Assembly (NCBI RefSeq): GCF_036634175.1
Contig: NZ_JAZIFX010000001.1
Coordinates: 2,108,001-2,172,000, forward strand
Direction: 5' to 3'
DNA length: 64,000 bases
Source of the DNA: Streptomyces sp. P9-A2
GTDB lineage: Bacteria; Actinomycetota; Actinomycetes; Streptomycetales; Streptomycetaceae
A program made the translations under genes and the position numbers. The notes below the pieces were generated by a model, which ran no database searches, was not told the origin of the DNA, and saw only the letters and a program-made list of their open reading frames with translations. Positions 26,340 to 35,421 of this stretch are shown piece after piece. Within the stretch, counting starts at the first letter, position 1; each line of letters opens with the position of its first letter.

Positions 26340-27575
26340 ATGACCGCTCGTACTCGTACTCGTACTCGTACTCGTGCTCGTACTCGTGCTCGTACTCGTG
26401 CTCGTGCTCGCACCGCTGCCGCCTCCGCTCTGTTGGCCGCTCTGGTTCTCGGCCCGCTCGCCGGAGCGGCCGGCGCCCTTCAGCCGGGCTCCGCCCAACC
26501 CGGCACTGCGGCGTCCGGCGCCGTGCCGTCCGCCGGGGACGCCCCGGCCTCCGTCGGCCCCGACGTCGCCGCTCTGGAGGAGGCCCTCACCGGCATCCCC
26601 GACGGGGACATCTCGGCCGCCCTCGTCCGGGTCGGTGGCAAGGGCAGGTGGACGGGGACCGCCGGGGTGCGGGACCTGCGGACCGGAGCCCCGGCTCTGG
26701 AGAACGCGCGGTTCCGGGCCGGGTCGACGACCAAGGTGGTCACCGCGGCGCTGGTGCTTCAACTGGTCGCGGAGGGAAGGGTCGAGCTCGACGCGCCCCT
26801 CACCCGGTATCTGCCCGGCCTGCTGCCGGACTCCTTCACCGAGCCGCCGACCGTACGGCACCTGCTCACGTACACCAGCGGCCTGCAGCCCGGTGCGAAC
26901 CTCGGTTCGACCACCGAGGAGATGTACCCGAACCGGTTCCGGACCCTCAGCCCGGAGCGGGTGGTGGCCACGGCGGTCGCGAAGGGGCCGGCGTTCGGCC
27001 CCGGGAAGCGGCAGAAGTACCAGAACATCGACTACACCGTGCTCGGCCTGCTGATCGAGAAGGTGACGGGCGACCGTTACGAACACCAGGCAGACGTACG
27101 GATCTTCCGTCCGCTGGGCATGCGGCGCACCGGGTTCCCCGCCGGGCCGGACCCGCGCATCCACGGCCCGCACCACCGGGCCTACACGGACATCGGCGGC
27201 CGGACCACCGACGTGACGGAGTGGAACATGTCGGACCGCTGGGCGGCCGGGAACATGATCTCCACCACCGCCGACCTGGAGCGGTTCCTGGTGGCCCTGT
27301 TCCGGGGCGAGGTGGTGCCGCAGCCGCTGCTGGACCAGATGCTCGTCGTCCCCGACGTCGAGGGCGACGCGTCCTACGGCATGGCGCTTCAGCGCTTCGT
27401 CCACAACGGGACGGAGATCTGGGGCAAGACGGGCTCCCGGCCCGGCTCCCACACGGTGCTGGCCGCGACCCGCGACCTGTCCCGGACGGTGGTGTACTCG
27501 GTGAACGCCAAGAGCGCCCGGGAGGACGGCTTCCCGCTCGTCGCACGGTTCGCCCTGCCCGCCTTCAACCGTTAA
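26340..27575 (+). CDS. Secreted serine hydrolase (class C beta-lactamase/DD-peptidase fold)
   Basis: A 411-residue exported enzyme of the beta-lactamase/D-alanyl-D-alanine carboxypeptidase family. Catalytic SxxK is STTK in RAGSTTKVVTAAL near residue 122, the YxN-like motif is KYQNIDY near 224, and the KTG triad is WGKTGSRPG near 362. The signal peptide has an unusual n-region of alternating Arg-Thr/Arg-Ala dipeptides encoded by eleven hexanucleotide repeats, then a hydrophobic core ASALLAALVLGPLAGAAGAL. The relation to R61-type carboxypeptidase suggests action on cell-wall peptides or an ester. A hairpin terminator follows. Confidence 0.9.
   Translation: MTARTRTRTRTRARTRARTRARARTAAASALLAALVLGPLAGAAGALQPGSAQPGTAASGAVPSAGDAPASVGPDVAALEEALTGIPDGDISAALVRVGGKGRWTGTAGVRDLRTGAPALENARFRAGSTTKVVTAALVLQLVAEGRVELDAPLTRYLPGLLPDSFTEPPTVRHLLTYTSGLQPGANLGSTTEEMYPNRFRTLSPERVVATAVAKGPAFGPGKRQKYQNIDYTVLGLLIEKVTGDRYEHQADVRIFRPLGMRRTGFPAGPDPRIHGPHHRAYTDIGGRTTDVTEWNMSDRWAAGNMISTTADLERFLVALFRGEVVPQPLLDQMLVVPDVEGDASYGMALQRFVHNGTEIWGKTGSRPGSHTVLAATRDLSRTVVYSVNAKSAREDGFPLVARFALPAFNR
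26347..26412. repeat. Hexanucleotide repeat CTCGTA/CTCGTG x11
   Basis: Eleven units of CTCGT(A/G) (last unit CTCGCA) inside the signal-peptide n-region. Unit loss or gain by slippage changes the number of Arg-Thr/Arg-Ala pairs without shifting the frame. Confidence 0.95.
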
Positions 27576-27611
27576 GGATTCCGGCAGGAGCACGTCCGCG
27601 GCTGTACGTGC

Positions 27612-27643
27612 GAAGGGTGCCCCTCGGCTGAGGGGCACCCTTC
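27612..27643. terminator. Bidirectional hairpin terminator
   Basis: Perfect 14-bp stem GAAGGGTGCCCCTC with its complement around GGCT, between the convergent serine hydrolase and HtaA genes. Confidence 0.85.
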
Positions 27644-27675
27644 CCGGGCGCACGGTCACCTCCCCGCGCTCCGGT

Positions 27676-29262
27676 TCACTCCGTCGTGGAGCTGCGCCTG
27701 CGGAGGGCGAAGACCACGGCCGCGCCCGCGGCCACCGCCGCTGCCGCCGCGCCGCCGATGGCCGCGACCGGGGTGTCCGAACCGGTGCTGGCCAGGGCGC
27801 CGTTCAGGCCGCCCGTGGTGGAACCTGTCGTCGAGCCGATGACGCCGCCGGTGCCGCCGGTCGTGCCGGTCCCGCCCGTGCCGCCGGTACCGCTACCGCC
27901 CGTGCCACCGGTACCGCTACCGCCGGTACCGCCCGGGAGGTCGGCGTCGTCGCTCAGGGCGACCGACAGGTCGACGGGGTCGAGGGCGGTGCCGGCGGTG
28001 TAGAAGTCGCCGAAGGCCTTCGCGCCGGCCTCGGTGAGGGTGGCGGCGACGTCGTCGACGGTGATGACGTCGTCCTTGGCGGTCAGGGCGGACGACTTCG
28101 CCTTCAGGGTGGCCAGGACCACGTCCTGCGACTTCTCGCCCAGCTTGTCGACGTCGGCGGACAGCTTGCCCGTGCCCCCGTCGAGGGTCGCCTTCAGGTC
28201 GGTCAGGGTCAGGTCGAGGCTGTACTCGCCGCCCTTCTCATGGCCCTTGAAGTTCACCGCGCCCGCGAAGGAGGCGTCGAGGGTGCCGGCGTCCGTGTCG
28301 TAGGCGCCGGACGCGTCGGTGAAGGTGAAGGCGCCGTTGCCGGAGGCCTGGGACGCGCCGTCGGACGCGGTGACCTTGCCCTTGGCGATCGGGCCCACCA
28401 CGTATGAACGGAAGGACTCCTTCACGCCCCAGCCGAGGGTGCCGTCGGCTATCTCGCCCTGGGCGGGCGCGGGGGTGTTGTCGTCGGAGGGGGTGGACGC
28501 CGACGGGGACGGGGACTGCGAGGAGGGGGACGACTGCGACGGGGACTGCGACGGGGACGACGGCTCGTCCGTGGGCTCCGGCGAGGTCGGTTCGTCCGTC
28601 GGCTCCGGCGAGGTGGGCTCGTCCGTCGGCTCGGGGTCGGTGCTGGGCTCCGGCTCGGTGGGCTCAGGGTCCGTAGGGGTCGGGTCCGTAGGGGTCGGCT
28701 TGGTCTTCTGGACGACCGTCAGCGGGTCGCCGGCCGCGCCCGCGTAGCTCGCGCTGCCGAAGACCTCGCCGGCCTTCTCGGTCAGCTCGGTCGCCATGTC
28801 CGTCATCGAGCGGGACACGGTGACGGTCGCGAGCGGGACGTCGTCCTCGGTCTCGCCGTTCCTGGTCACGTCGGCGGTGATCTCGGCGGACGAACTGTCG
28901 AACGTGACGTCGGAGAGGGTGAGGGCGAAGCCGTGCGCCTTGGACTCGATCGCCAGGCTGCCCTCGAAGCCGATCTCCATCCTGTGCGAGGTGGAGTCGT
29001 AGCTGCCGGTGCCGTTGACGAAGGTGAAGGCACCGTTGCCGGCTGCCTGGGTCGCGCCGTCCGCGGGGGTGAAGGTGCCCTTCGCGTAGGTGGCGACGTA
29101 GGTGCGGTACGACTCCTTGATGCCCCACGTCAACTCGTAACCAGTGAGCGGGACTTCGACCGCGGCGGCGGAGGTCGCGCCGGTGAGGGCGGTGGCGCCG
29201 AGGGCGGCGGCCGTGGCCACGGCGGCGGCGATGGCGGTGGAACGGCGTCGTCTTGCGGGCAT
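27676..29262 (-). CDS. HtaA-domain haem-binding cell-wall protein 1
   Basis: A 528-residue exported protein with a signal peptide (RRRRSTAIAAAVATAAALG), HtaA domain 1 at ~40-180 (LTWGIKESYRTYVA), a Thr/Pro/Glu/Ser-rich spacer ~190-275, HtaA domain 2 at ~285-440 (LGWGVKESFRSYVVG), a Gly/Thr linker, and a cell-wall sorting signal LASTG-SDTP followed by a membrane helix and RRRSS. LAxTG is the motif of Streptomyces class E sortases, so the protein is probably anchored to peptidoglycan. HtaA domains bind haem and pass it to HmuT-type importers; the partner operon lies across the iron box. Confidence 0.92.
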   Translation of the reverse strand: MPARRRRSTAIAAAVATAAALGATALTGATSAAAVEVPLTGYELTWGIKESYRTYVATYAKGTFTPADGATQAAGNGAFTFVNGTGSYDSTSHRMEIGFEGSLAIESKAHGFALTLSDVTFDSSSAEITADVTRNGETEDDVPLATVTVSRSMTDMATELTEKAGEVFGSASYAGAAGDPLTVVQKTKPTPTDPTPTDPEPTEPEPSTDPEPTDEPTSPEPTDEPTSPEPTDEPSSPSQSPSQSSPSSQSPSPSASTPSDDNTPAPAQGEIADGTLGWGVKESFRSYVVGPIAKGKVTASDGASQASGNGAFTFTDASGAYDTDAGTLDASFAGAVNFKGHEKGGEYSLDLTLTDLKATLDGGTGKLSADVDKLGEKSQDVVLATLKAKSSALTAKDDVITVDDVAATLTEAGAKAFGDFYTAGTALDPVDLSVALSDDADLPGGTGGSGTGGTGGSGTGGTGGTGTTGGTGGVIGSTTGSTTGGLNGALASTGSDTPVAAIGGAAAAAVAAGAAVVFALRRRSSTTE

Positions 29263-29332
29263 GGTCGGGCTTCTCCTTGCTGCGGGTTCGGTGGTCCTGC
29301 GAAGTCCCTACGGGGTGTCCTGTCGGGGTTCC

Positions 29333-30811
29333 CTACGGGGTGTCCTGCGGGGTGTCCTGCGGGGTGCCCTGCGCAGGTCCCTGCGGGGTGGTGGTGTCCG
29401 CGGCCGGTTGTGCACGGCGCCTGCGGACGAGGAACGCGGCGGCTGCGGCGAACGCCGTCAGAAGTCCGGCCGCGAGGGCGAGGGGGAGGATGGGGAGGCC
29501 GCCGTCGTCGTCCTTCGCCGCGCTCGCCACGGGCTCGGCGGACGGATCGGTCGCGGCCTCGGACGGTGCGGCCTCGGGCGTCGGGGTGCTGCCGAGGTCG
29601 GGGAGGGCGGGGAGTTCGGCGTCGTCGGTGAGGGCGACGGCCAGGGAGACGGGGTCCATCGCGGTGCCCTCGGGATACATCCCGCCGAACGCCTCGGCGC
29701 CGTCGGCGGTGAGCTTCGCGGGGGCCTCGGCCAGAAGGGCCAGGCCGTCCTTCGCCTTGAGGTCCTCCGCCGTGAAGGTGACCAGCGGCACCTTCTTCCC
29801 GCTGTGGTCCGGGCTCTTCACGTCGGCGTAGAGGGTGCCCTTGTCGTCCTCGACGGTGACGCGTACGGCGCCGAGCCGCAGGTCGAGGCCGTTCTCGCCG
29901 GTGAAGCGGACCGTGCCGTCGAAGGCGGCGGTCAGGTCGCCGTCCTCGAACGTGCCCTCGCCGCCGGGGAAGCGGTAGAGGGCGCCGCCGTCGAGGGCGC
30001 CGGAGGCCAGGGTCCACTCGCCCTTGGCGATGTCGCCGGTGACGTACTCGCGGAAGGTGCGGCGCACACCCCAGTCGACGGCGCCGTCGGCCAGTTCGGC
30101 CCCGCCCTTCGCGGCCGGCTTCTTCTTCGCCTTCTCCGTCGTCTTCGGCTCGGGCGACTTCGGCTCCGGCGTGCTCGACGGCCGGGCGGCCGCCTGCCGT
30201 ATGTCCGCCGAGAGGCTGACCGGGTCCAGTGCGGTGCCGGCGGTGTAGTAGCCGGCGAAGGACCGGGCGCCCTGGGAGGTGAGGGTGGCAGGCAGGTTGT
30301 TGAGGACGACGGAGGTGCCGCCGCCGCGCATGTCGATGCCGCCCAGGGAGAGGGAGGCGAAGGGCACCTGACGGGACGTCGTGACCGCCCCGGTGTCCCT
30401 CGCCTTGCTCACGACGTCCACGTAGAGCGTGCCGGAGGAGCCGGTGACGCTCACGGTGGGCGAACTGACGGTGAGGTCGAGCTGGTGGCCGCCGGATTCC
30501 GTGGCGTGCCCGAGGAAGCGCACTCCGCCGGAGAAGGAGGCGCGGAAGGCGCCCGTGTCGCCGTCGTAGGCGCCCGTCGCCGAGTGGAAGCGGAAGCCGC
30601 TGCCGCCGACGGTGGCCGCGCCGCCGGTGAGGGAGAAGCTCCCCTTCGCGACGGGCCCGGTGATGTAGCTCTGGAAGGACGACTTGATGCCCCAGTCGAG
30701 CCGTCCGCCCTGGACGGTGCGGCTCTCGGCGTGCGCGGTGGCGGCCGGGAGGAGGGCTCCCAGGACGGCCGCGCACAGCACGGTCACAAGAACACGCAGA
30801 CGGGTGGGCAT
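29333..30811 (-). CDS. HtaA-domain haem-binding membrane protein 2
   Basis: A 492-residue exported protein. The signal peptide ends near ATAHAES; HtaA domain 1 lies at ~33-200 (LDWGIKSSFQSYITG), a basic KKKPAAKG linker near 235 follows, HtaA domain 2 lies at ~245-400 (VDWGVRRTFREYVTG), then an acidic/Ala-rich linker, one membrane helix (LPLALAAGLLTAFAAAAAFL), RRRRAQ and a repetitive PQGTPQDTPQDTP tail. It lacks a sortase motif, so it is membrane-anchored. It lies 70 bases upstream of the first HtaA gene and is likely co-transcribed with it from the iron-box promoter. The pair could relay haem from wall to membrane. Confidence 0.9.
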   Translation of the reverse strand: MPTRLRVLVTVLCAAVLGALLPAATAHAESRTVQGGRLDWGIKSSFQSYITGPVAKGSFSLTGGAATVGGSGFRFHSATGAYDGDTGAFRASFSGGVRFLGHATESGGHQLDLTVSSPTVSVTGSSGTLYVDVVSKARDTGAVTTSRQVPFASLSLGGIDMRGGGTSVVLNNLPATLTSQGARSFAGYYTAGTALDPVSLSADIRQAAARPSSTPEPKSPEPKTTEKAKKKPAAKGGAELADGAVDWGVRRTFREYVTGDIAKGEWTLASGALDGGALYRFPGGEGTFEDGDLTAAFDGTVRFTGENGLDLRLGAVRVTVEDDKGTLYADVKSPDHSGKKVPLVTFTAEDLKAKDGLALLAEAPAKLTADGAEAFGGMYPEGTAMDPVSLAVALTDDAELPALPDLGSTPTPEAAPSEAATDPSAEPVASAAKDDDGGLPILPLALAAGLLTAFAAAAAFLVRRRRAQPAADTTTPQGPAQGTPQDTPQDTP

Positions 30812-30844
30812 GGCGGATCCTCCGGGGCGACGACCAGCAGAAAG

Positions 30845-30863
30845 TCAGGTAAGGCTAACCTAA
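30845..30863. promoter_or_regulatory. Iron box (DmdR/DtxR-type operator)
   Basis: TCAGGTAAGGCTAACCTAA matches the 19-bp actinobacterial iron-box consensus TTAGGTTAGGCTAACCTAA at nearly all positions. It sits in the divergent promoter between HtaA and the HmuT gene, so both arms should be repressed by iron-loaded DmdR. Confidence 0.88.
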
Positions 30864-30911
30864 GCTACATCGCGGACGACATCCGCAGTACCGAAAGGAA
30901 CGGACGGAACC

Positions 30912-31994
30912 GTGCGACCCTTGCGCACCCGACTGGCGGGAGCACTGCTGTCCGTGCTCGCCCTCACCCTCACCACGACCGCCTGCGGAGGGCCCTCCGG
31001 TACAGGCTCCGGAACGACGGCGGACGGGGCGGACGGCTCCTCGCGGGGTTCCCGGAACGCCTCCCCGGTCTCCGACCGCCTGGAGCCCCTCGCCGGCACC
31101 CCGAGCCCCGAACTCCCGGTCACCGTCCGCTCCGCCGACGGCAGGAAGGTGACCGTCGAGCGGGCCGACCGGCTCGTGCCGCTCTCCGGGAGCCTCGGCG
31201 AGATCGTGTTCACCCTCGGCCTCGGGGACCGGGTCGTCGCCCGTGACGTCACCGCCACCTTCGACGAAGCCGCCGAACTCCCCGTCGTCACCAGGGGACA
31301 TGACGTCTCCGCGGAGAGCGTGCTGTCGCTGCGCCCCGACCTGGTGATCGCCGAGGCCACGACCGGACCGGCCGAGGCGATGGACCAGATCCGCGCCGCC
31401 GGCATCCGGATCCTGGTCGTCGATCCGGCGGCCGGCCTCGACGACGTGGGCCCGCGCATCCGGGCCGTCGCCGACGCGCTCGGCGTACCGGACGCGGGCA
31501 GGAAACTGACCACCCGCTCCGAGCAGCGGATCGCCGCCGTCACCGACTCGGTCCCGGACGAGGACCCCCGGCCCCGGGTCGCCTTCCTCTACCTGCGCGG
31601 CTCCGCCTCCGTGTACCTCATCGGCGGCAAGGGCTCGGGCGCGACCTCCCTGCTCGAGGCCGCCGGCGCGGTCGACGCCGGTGCCGAGTCCGGACTGGAG
31701 AAGGACTTCACCGCCATCACCAGTGAGGCACTCGTGCAGGCGGCACCCGACGCGATCCTCGTCATGGCCAAGGGCCTCGAGTCCGTCGGCGGTGTGGACG
31801 GGCTGGTCGAGATCCCCGGTGTGGCGCAGACGCCGGCCGGAATGGACCGGCGCATCGTCTCCGTCGAGGACGGGGTGCTCCTCAACTACGGCCCCCGCAC
31901 CGACCAGGTGCTCACCTCTGTCGTCGAGCAGTTGTACGACACGGAGTCGGGCGCGGACTCGGCCACGGAATCGGACTCGGACGGTGCCGCGTGA
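30912..31994 (+). CDS. hmuT: Haem ABC transporter substrate-binding lipoprotein
   Basis: A 360-residue lipoprotein: the signal peptide ends in LTTTACGG (lipobox Cys ~25). The class III periplasmic-binding fold runs from VPLSGSLGEIVFTLGLGDRVV through RPDLVIAEATTGP and a C-lobe with GAVDAGAESGLEKDFTAITS. The length and the His/Tyr pattern fit HmuT/haem-type binders rather than siderophore binders. The GTG at 30912 is close to the iron box. The stop overlaps the permease start as GTGA. Confidence 0.88.
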   Translation: MRPLRTRLAGALLSVLALTLTTTACGGPSGTGSGTTADGADGSSRGSRNASPVSDRLEPLAGTPSPELPVTVRSADGRKVTVERADRLVPLSGSLGEIVFTLGLGDRVVARDVTATFDEAAELPVVTRGHDVSAESVLSLRPDLVIAEATTGPAEAMDQIRAAGIRILVVDPAAGLDDVGPRIRAVADALGVPDAGRKLTTRSEQRIAAVTDSVPDEDPRPRVAFLYLRGSASVYLIGGKGSGATSLLEAAGAVDAGAESGLEKDFTAITSEALVQAAPDAILVMAKGLESVGGVDGLVEIPGVAQTPAGMDRRIVSVEDGVLLNYGPRTDQVLTSVVEQLYDTESGADSATESDSDGAA

Positions 31995-33208
31995 CGCTCC
32001 TGGAGAAGCCCGCGCGACCGGAACCGGAGCCGGGGTCGGTGCCGGGGTCGGTGCCGGAGCCGGGGTCGGTGCCGGAGCCGGGGTCGGTGCCGGAGCCGGG
32101 GTCGGTGCCGGGGCCGGCCTCCGTGCCCCCGCCCGCTGTCACCCCCGCCCCTCCCCCCTCCCCCGCGAAGTCCCGGCAACGGCGCACCACCGCCTGGCTG
32201 TTGACCGCCGGACTACTCGCCGGTCTGCTGGTCCTGATCCCCGTGGCCGCCGCGACCGGCGCCTACCACGTGCCCGTCGGTGACGTCCTGGCCTCGATCC
32301 AGCACCGACTCGGGCCCGGTGGCACGCAGTTGGACCGGGTCGCCGAGTCGGTGCTGTGGAACGTACGGTTCCCGCGGATCGTGCTCGCGCTGCTCGTCGG
32401 CGCCTCCCTGGGCTGTGCGGGCGCTCTGATGCAGGGTGTGTTCGGCAACCCGCTCGCCGAACCCGGCGTCATCGGCGTCTCCTCCGGCGCGGCGGTGGGC
32501 GCGGTCGCGGCGATCGCCCTCGGGCTGAACTTCGCCGGCAACTGGACGGTGTCGGTCCTGGCGTTCGTCGCGGGCCTCGTCACCGTGCTGGTCGTGTACG
32601 TGATGTCCCGCTCGGGCGGTCGTACCGAGGTGGTGACACTGATCCTCACCGGTATCGCCGTGAACGCCTTCGCGGGCGCGCTGATCGGCTTGTTCCTCTT
32701 CTTCGCCGACACCGCGGCCGTCAGCCAGATCACCTTCTGGCAGCTGGGGTCGCTGTCCCAGGCCACCTGGCCGAAGGTCCTCGCCGTCCTGCCGTGCGCG
32801 GCACTGGGCCTGGCCGTGGCCCCGTTGTACGCCCGCCCACTGGACCTGCTGGCGCTCGGCGAACGGCCCGCCCGGCACCTGGGCGTGGACGTGGAGCGGC
32901 TGCGGATCGTCCTCGTGCTGGTCATCGCGCTGCTGACGGCGGCGGCCGTGAGCGTCTCCGGGGTCGTCGGGTTCGTCGGCCTGGTGGTCCCGCATCTGCT
33001 GCGGATGGCGGCCGGTCCCGGGCACCGGTTCCTGCTGCCGGGCAGTGCTCTGCTCGGCGCGCTGGTGCTGCTCGCCGCCGACCTGACGGCCCGTACGGTC
33101 GCCGAGCCCGCCGAACTCCCCCTCGGTGTCCTCACGGCGCTGATCGGCAGCCCGTTCTTCTTCTGGCTGCTGCGCCGCACCCGTCGCAAGCAAGGAGGCT
33201 GGGCGTGA
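31991..33208 (+). CDS. hmuU: Haem/iron ABC transporter permease
   Basis: A 405-residue FecCD/BtuC-family permease with about ten membrane helices: WNVRFPRIVLALLVGASLGC, AGALMQGVFGNPLAEPG, GVSSGAAVGA and GFVGLVVPHLLRM are family landmarks, and the last contains the coupling helix. An extra N-terminal cytosolic tail of ~60 residues is built from four to five copies of PGSVPE, encoded by an 18-bp tandem repeat. GTG 31991 overlaps the previous stop. Confidence 0.92.
   Translation: MTLLEKPARPEPEPGSVPGSVPEPGSVPEPGSVPEPGSVPGPASVPPPAVTPAPPPSPAKSRQRRTTAWLLTAGLLAGLLVLIPVAAATGAYHVPVGDVLASIQHRLGPGGTQLDRVAESVLWNVRFPRIVLALLVGASLGCAGALMQGVFGNPLAEPGVIGVSSGAAVGAVAAIALGLNFAGNWTVSVLAFVAGLVTVLVVYVMSRSGGRTEVVTLILTGIAVNAFAGALIGLFLFFADTAAVSQITFWQLGSLSQATWPKVLAVLPCAALGLAVAPLYARPLDLLALGERPARHLGVDVERLRIVLVLVIALLTAAAVSVSGVVGFVGLVVPHLLRMAAGPGHRFLLPGSALLGALVLLAADLTARTVAEPAELPLGVLTALIGSPFFFWLLRRTRRKQGGWA
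32024..32118. repeat. 18-bp tandem repeat in the permease gene
   Basis: Repeats of GGAGCCGGGGTCGGTGCC, four to five times with one truncated unit, coding the PGSVPE repeats of the N-terminal tail. In frame, so length changes are tolerated. Confidence 0.9.
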
Positions 33209-34026
33209 TCCGCCTGCGTCGCCGTCCCGTTCCGCCGTCCGCACCGGAGCCCGGTGACGTCCTCGCCGAGGCGGAGGGGCTGTCCGTCCGGCTCGGTGCC
33301 CGTGAGGTGCTCACGGGGGTGGACGTCACCGTCCGGGCCGGTGAGCTGCTGGCCCTGGTCGGGCCCAACGGGGCGGGAAAGTCAACCCTGTTGAACGTTC
33401 TTGCCGCCGACCTCCCACCCACCTCGGGGGCGGTGCGGATCCACGGGCGCCCGGCGTCGGCCTGGTCCGCACCCGAACTCGCCCTGCGCCGCTCGGTGCT
33501 GCCCCAGTCGGCGTCGCTGTCCTTCCCGTTCACGGTGGAGGAGGTGGTCCGTATGGGCCGGGCACCCTGGACCTCGGCCCGTCCCGAGGACGACGACGCG
33601 GCCGTGGCCCAGGCGATGGCCGCGACCGAGGTGGCCGGCTTCGCCGCGCGCCCGTTCTCCGCGCTCAGCGGCGGCGAGCGGGCCCGGGTCGCCCTCGCCC
33701 GGGTGCTCGCCCAGCGCACTCCCCTGCTGATGCTCGACGAGCCGACCGCCGCCCTCGACCTCCGGCACCAGGAGCTGGTGCTGCGACTGTGCCGTGAACG
33801 GGCGCTCGCCGGGGACGCGGTGGTCGTCGTCCTGCACGACCTGGGAATCGCGGCGGCCTACGCGACCCGGGTGGCGGTCCTGCGCGCCGGCGGGATCGCG
33901 GCCGACGGGCCGCCGGACGAGGTCTTCTCCGAGCGGTTGCTGTCCGAGGTGTACGACCAGCCCGTCGAGGTGCTTCCGCATCCCCGGACGGGCGCGGTCC
34001 TGGTCCTCCCGAACCGGGACGGCTGA
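33205..34026 (+). CDS. hmuV: Haem/iron ABC transporter ATPase
   Basis: A 273-residue ABC ATPase of the FepC/HmuV type: Walker A GPNGAGKSTLLN near residue 53, Q-loop LPQSASLSF, signature LSGGERARVALAR near 154, Walker B LLMLDEPTAALD near 174 and switch His in VVLHDLGIAAAY near 211. GTG 33205 overlaps the permease stop (GTGA) after a GGAGG site. It completes a TUV importer whose three genes overlap head to tail. The following 266 bases hold only CCCCGCTTCCCCG-type low-complexity repeats. Confidence 0.93.
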   Translation: MIRLRRRPVPPSAPEPGDVLAEAEGLSVRLGAREVLTGVDVTVRAGELLALVGPNGAGKSTLLNVLAADLPPTSGAVRIHGRPASAWSAPELALRRSVLPQSASLSFPFTVEEVVRMGRAPWTSARPEDDDAAVAQAMAATEVAGFAARPFSALSGGERARVALARVLAQRTPLLMLDEPTAALDLRHQELVLRLCRERALAGDAVVVVLHDLGIAAAYATRVAVLRAGGIAADGPPDEVFSERLLSEVYDQPVEVLPHPRTGAVLVLPNRDG

Positions 34027-34292
34027 CCCTCGCCCCCCAACGGTTCGCCCCGGCCCGGGACGGCCGCTCTCCGTCCCTGGCCCGGCCGGCTGCCCCCGCC
34101 CCCGCTTCCCCGCCCCCGCTTCCCCGTCCCCGCTTCCCCGTCCCCTCCGGTCCCTCACCACCCCCTCCGGCCCCTCACCTGGGCGGGTTCCGCGCCGGGT
34201 CACGGTGTGGCCGCTGTATCCGGTCCCGGCGTTGCCGCGGCACCTCGCCCCGGTAGGGTTCGCCTCCGGGAAGGGGAAGGTGAAGGAACCGG

Positions 34293-35318
34293 ATGAGCAG
34301 GTATCTCGGCCTTCGAAGGCTCCACGGCCCTCGCGCGTCCCACGGATCGGGCCGGAGCGCGCTGATCGCGGCCTCGGTGACCGCTCTGTCGTTGACGGCG
34401 AGCGGCTGCGTGGTGGTGCACGGTGAGCGGGAGGTGCTTCCGGCCACCACCCGTGACGAAGCGGCCACGGCACTCCAGGAGTTCACGGCCGCCTACAACA
34501 AGGCCGACAAGGCGTACGACAGTTCCCTGGACGCCGAGTACACCACCGGCGCACTCGCCGACATCGACTCGGCGCGGCTGACGGCGGGCAAGGCCAACAG
34601 CCCTGACGGCAATGCCCGGCACGCGCCGCTGAAGCTGACGGACGCGAAGTTCACCATCCCCAAGAAGGCCGGCTGGCCCCGCTGGTTCCTCGCGGACGCG
34701 GCCGGCAACAAGGGCGGCGGCTCCCGCTGGTTGCTGGTGTTCACGCGCAGCGGGCTGGACGAGACCTGGGAGGCGGCGTATCTGACGCTGGTCGCCCCGG
34801 ACGCCCTGCCGAAGTTCGCGGTGGACAAGGACGGCTGGGCCGAGGCGGTGCCCGCGAACGCGGCCGACCTGGCCGTACCACCCGGCGAGTTGAGCACGGC
34901 CTACACGACGTATCTGAAGAAGGGCGAGGACGGTGGCGAAGCCGCCTTCGCCGAGGGGCCGCACACCAGCGCGTGGCGGGCACTGCGGACGAAGAAGGCG
35001 GCCCGGCCGGGCCTGGCCACGCAGTACATCGACGAGCCGATGACGAACGGCGACTACGCGCCGCTGGCGCTGCGTACAGAGGACGGCGGGGCGCTGGTCT
35101 TCTTCACCACGCGCCACTTCGAGAAGCAGACCGCGGCCGCCGGGACGTCCGTGCCGGCACCGAACAAGGACGTACTGGCGCTGACCACCGGCGATATCCG
35201 GCAGACCCTGACGATGGAGTTCGTGTCCAACGAGGTGGCTCTGAACCCGGGCGGCGGCGGTGGCGAGGTGGAGATCCTGGGGCGGATCCAGGGACTGACG
35301 GCGGCGAAGGGCGATTGA
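34293..35318 (+). CDS. Lipoprotein of unknown function, stop codon supplied by a TnpB element
   Basis: A 341-residue lipoprotein: the signal peptide ends TASGC (Cys ~36). The body begins LPATTRDEAATALQEFTAAY and ends in an Ala/Gly-rich beta strand; WFLADAAGNKGGGSRWLLVF and GALVFFTTRHFEKQ recall a Streptomyces secreted family without known role. The native end would read GLTAAKGE then TAG; the element inserted at 35315 turns the last codons into GAT TGA, that is D and stop. The protein is thus preserved except for Glu to Asp at the last residue. Confidence 0.8.
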   Translation: MSRYLGLRRLHGPRASHGSGRSALIAASVTALSLTASGCVVVHGEREVLPATTRDEAATALQEFTAAYNKADKAYDSSLDAEYTTGALADIDSARLTAGKANSPDGNARHAPLKLTDAKFTIPKKAGWPRWFLADAAGNKGGGSRWLLVFTRSGLDETWEAAYLTLVAPDALPKFAVDKDGWAEAVPANAADLAVPPGELSTAYTTYLKKGEDGGEAAFAEGPHTSAWRALRTKKAARPGLATQYIDEPMTNGDYAPLALRTEDGGALVFFTTRHFEKQTAAAGTSVPAPNKDVLALTTGDIRQTLTMEFVSNEVALNPGGGGGEVEILGRIQGLTAAKGD

Positions 35319-35421
35319 CTTGCTCTCCCTCCTGGAGGAGGGAGATTCTGGCCTGCTCGCTCGGTGCTGTGCCGCTACGCGGCACGGGCGTCGGGCGGGC
35401 TTCCATGGCTTCCTGTTTCTT
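35315..35421 (-). ncRNA. Predicted omega/reRNA of TnpB copy 2
   Basis: In characterised TnpB systems the guide RNA scaffold is the 3' end of the element, overlapping the end of tnpB, and the guide is the host sequence just beyond the right end. Here the last ~100 bases carry a GGAGG/CCTCC hairpin and end at GTCAA. The guide would begin TCGCCCTTCGCC, from the lipoprotein gene (minus strand, 35314 downward). Placement is inferred, not measured. Confidence 0.5.

Noticed and set aside
32024..32118. CRISPR-like short repeats
   Set aside because: The repeats are contiguous without spacers and lie in frame in the permease gene. No CRISPR array was seen anywhere.
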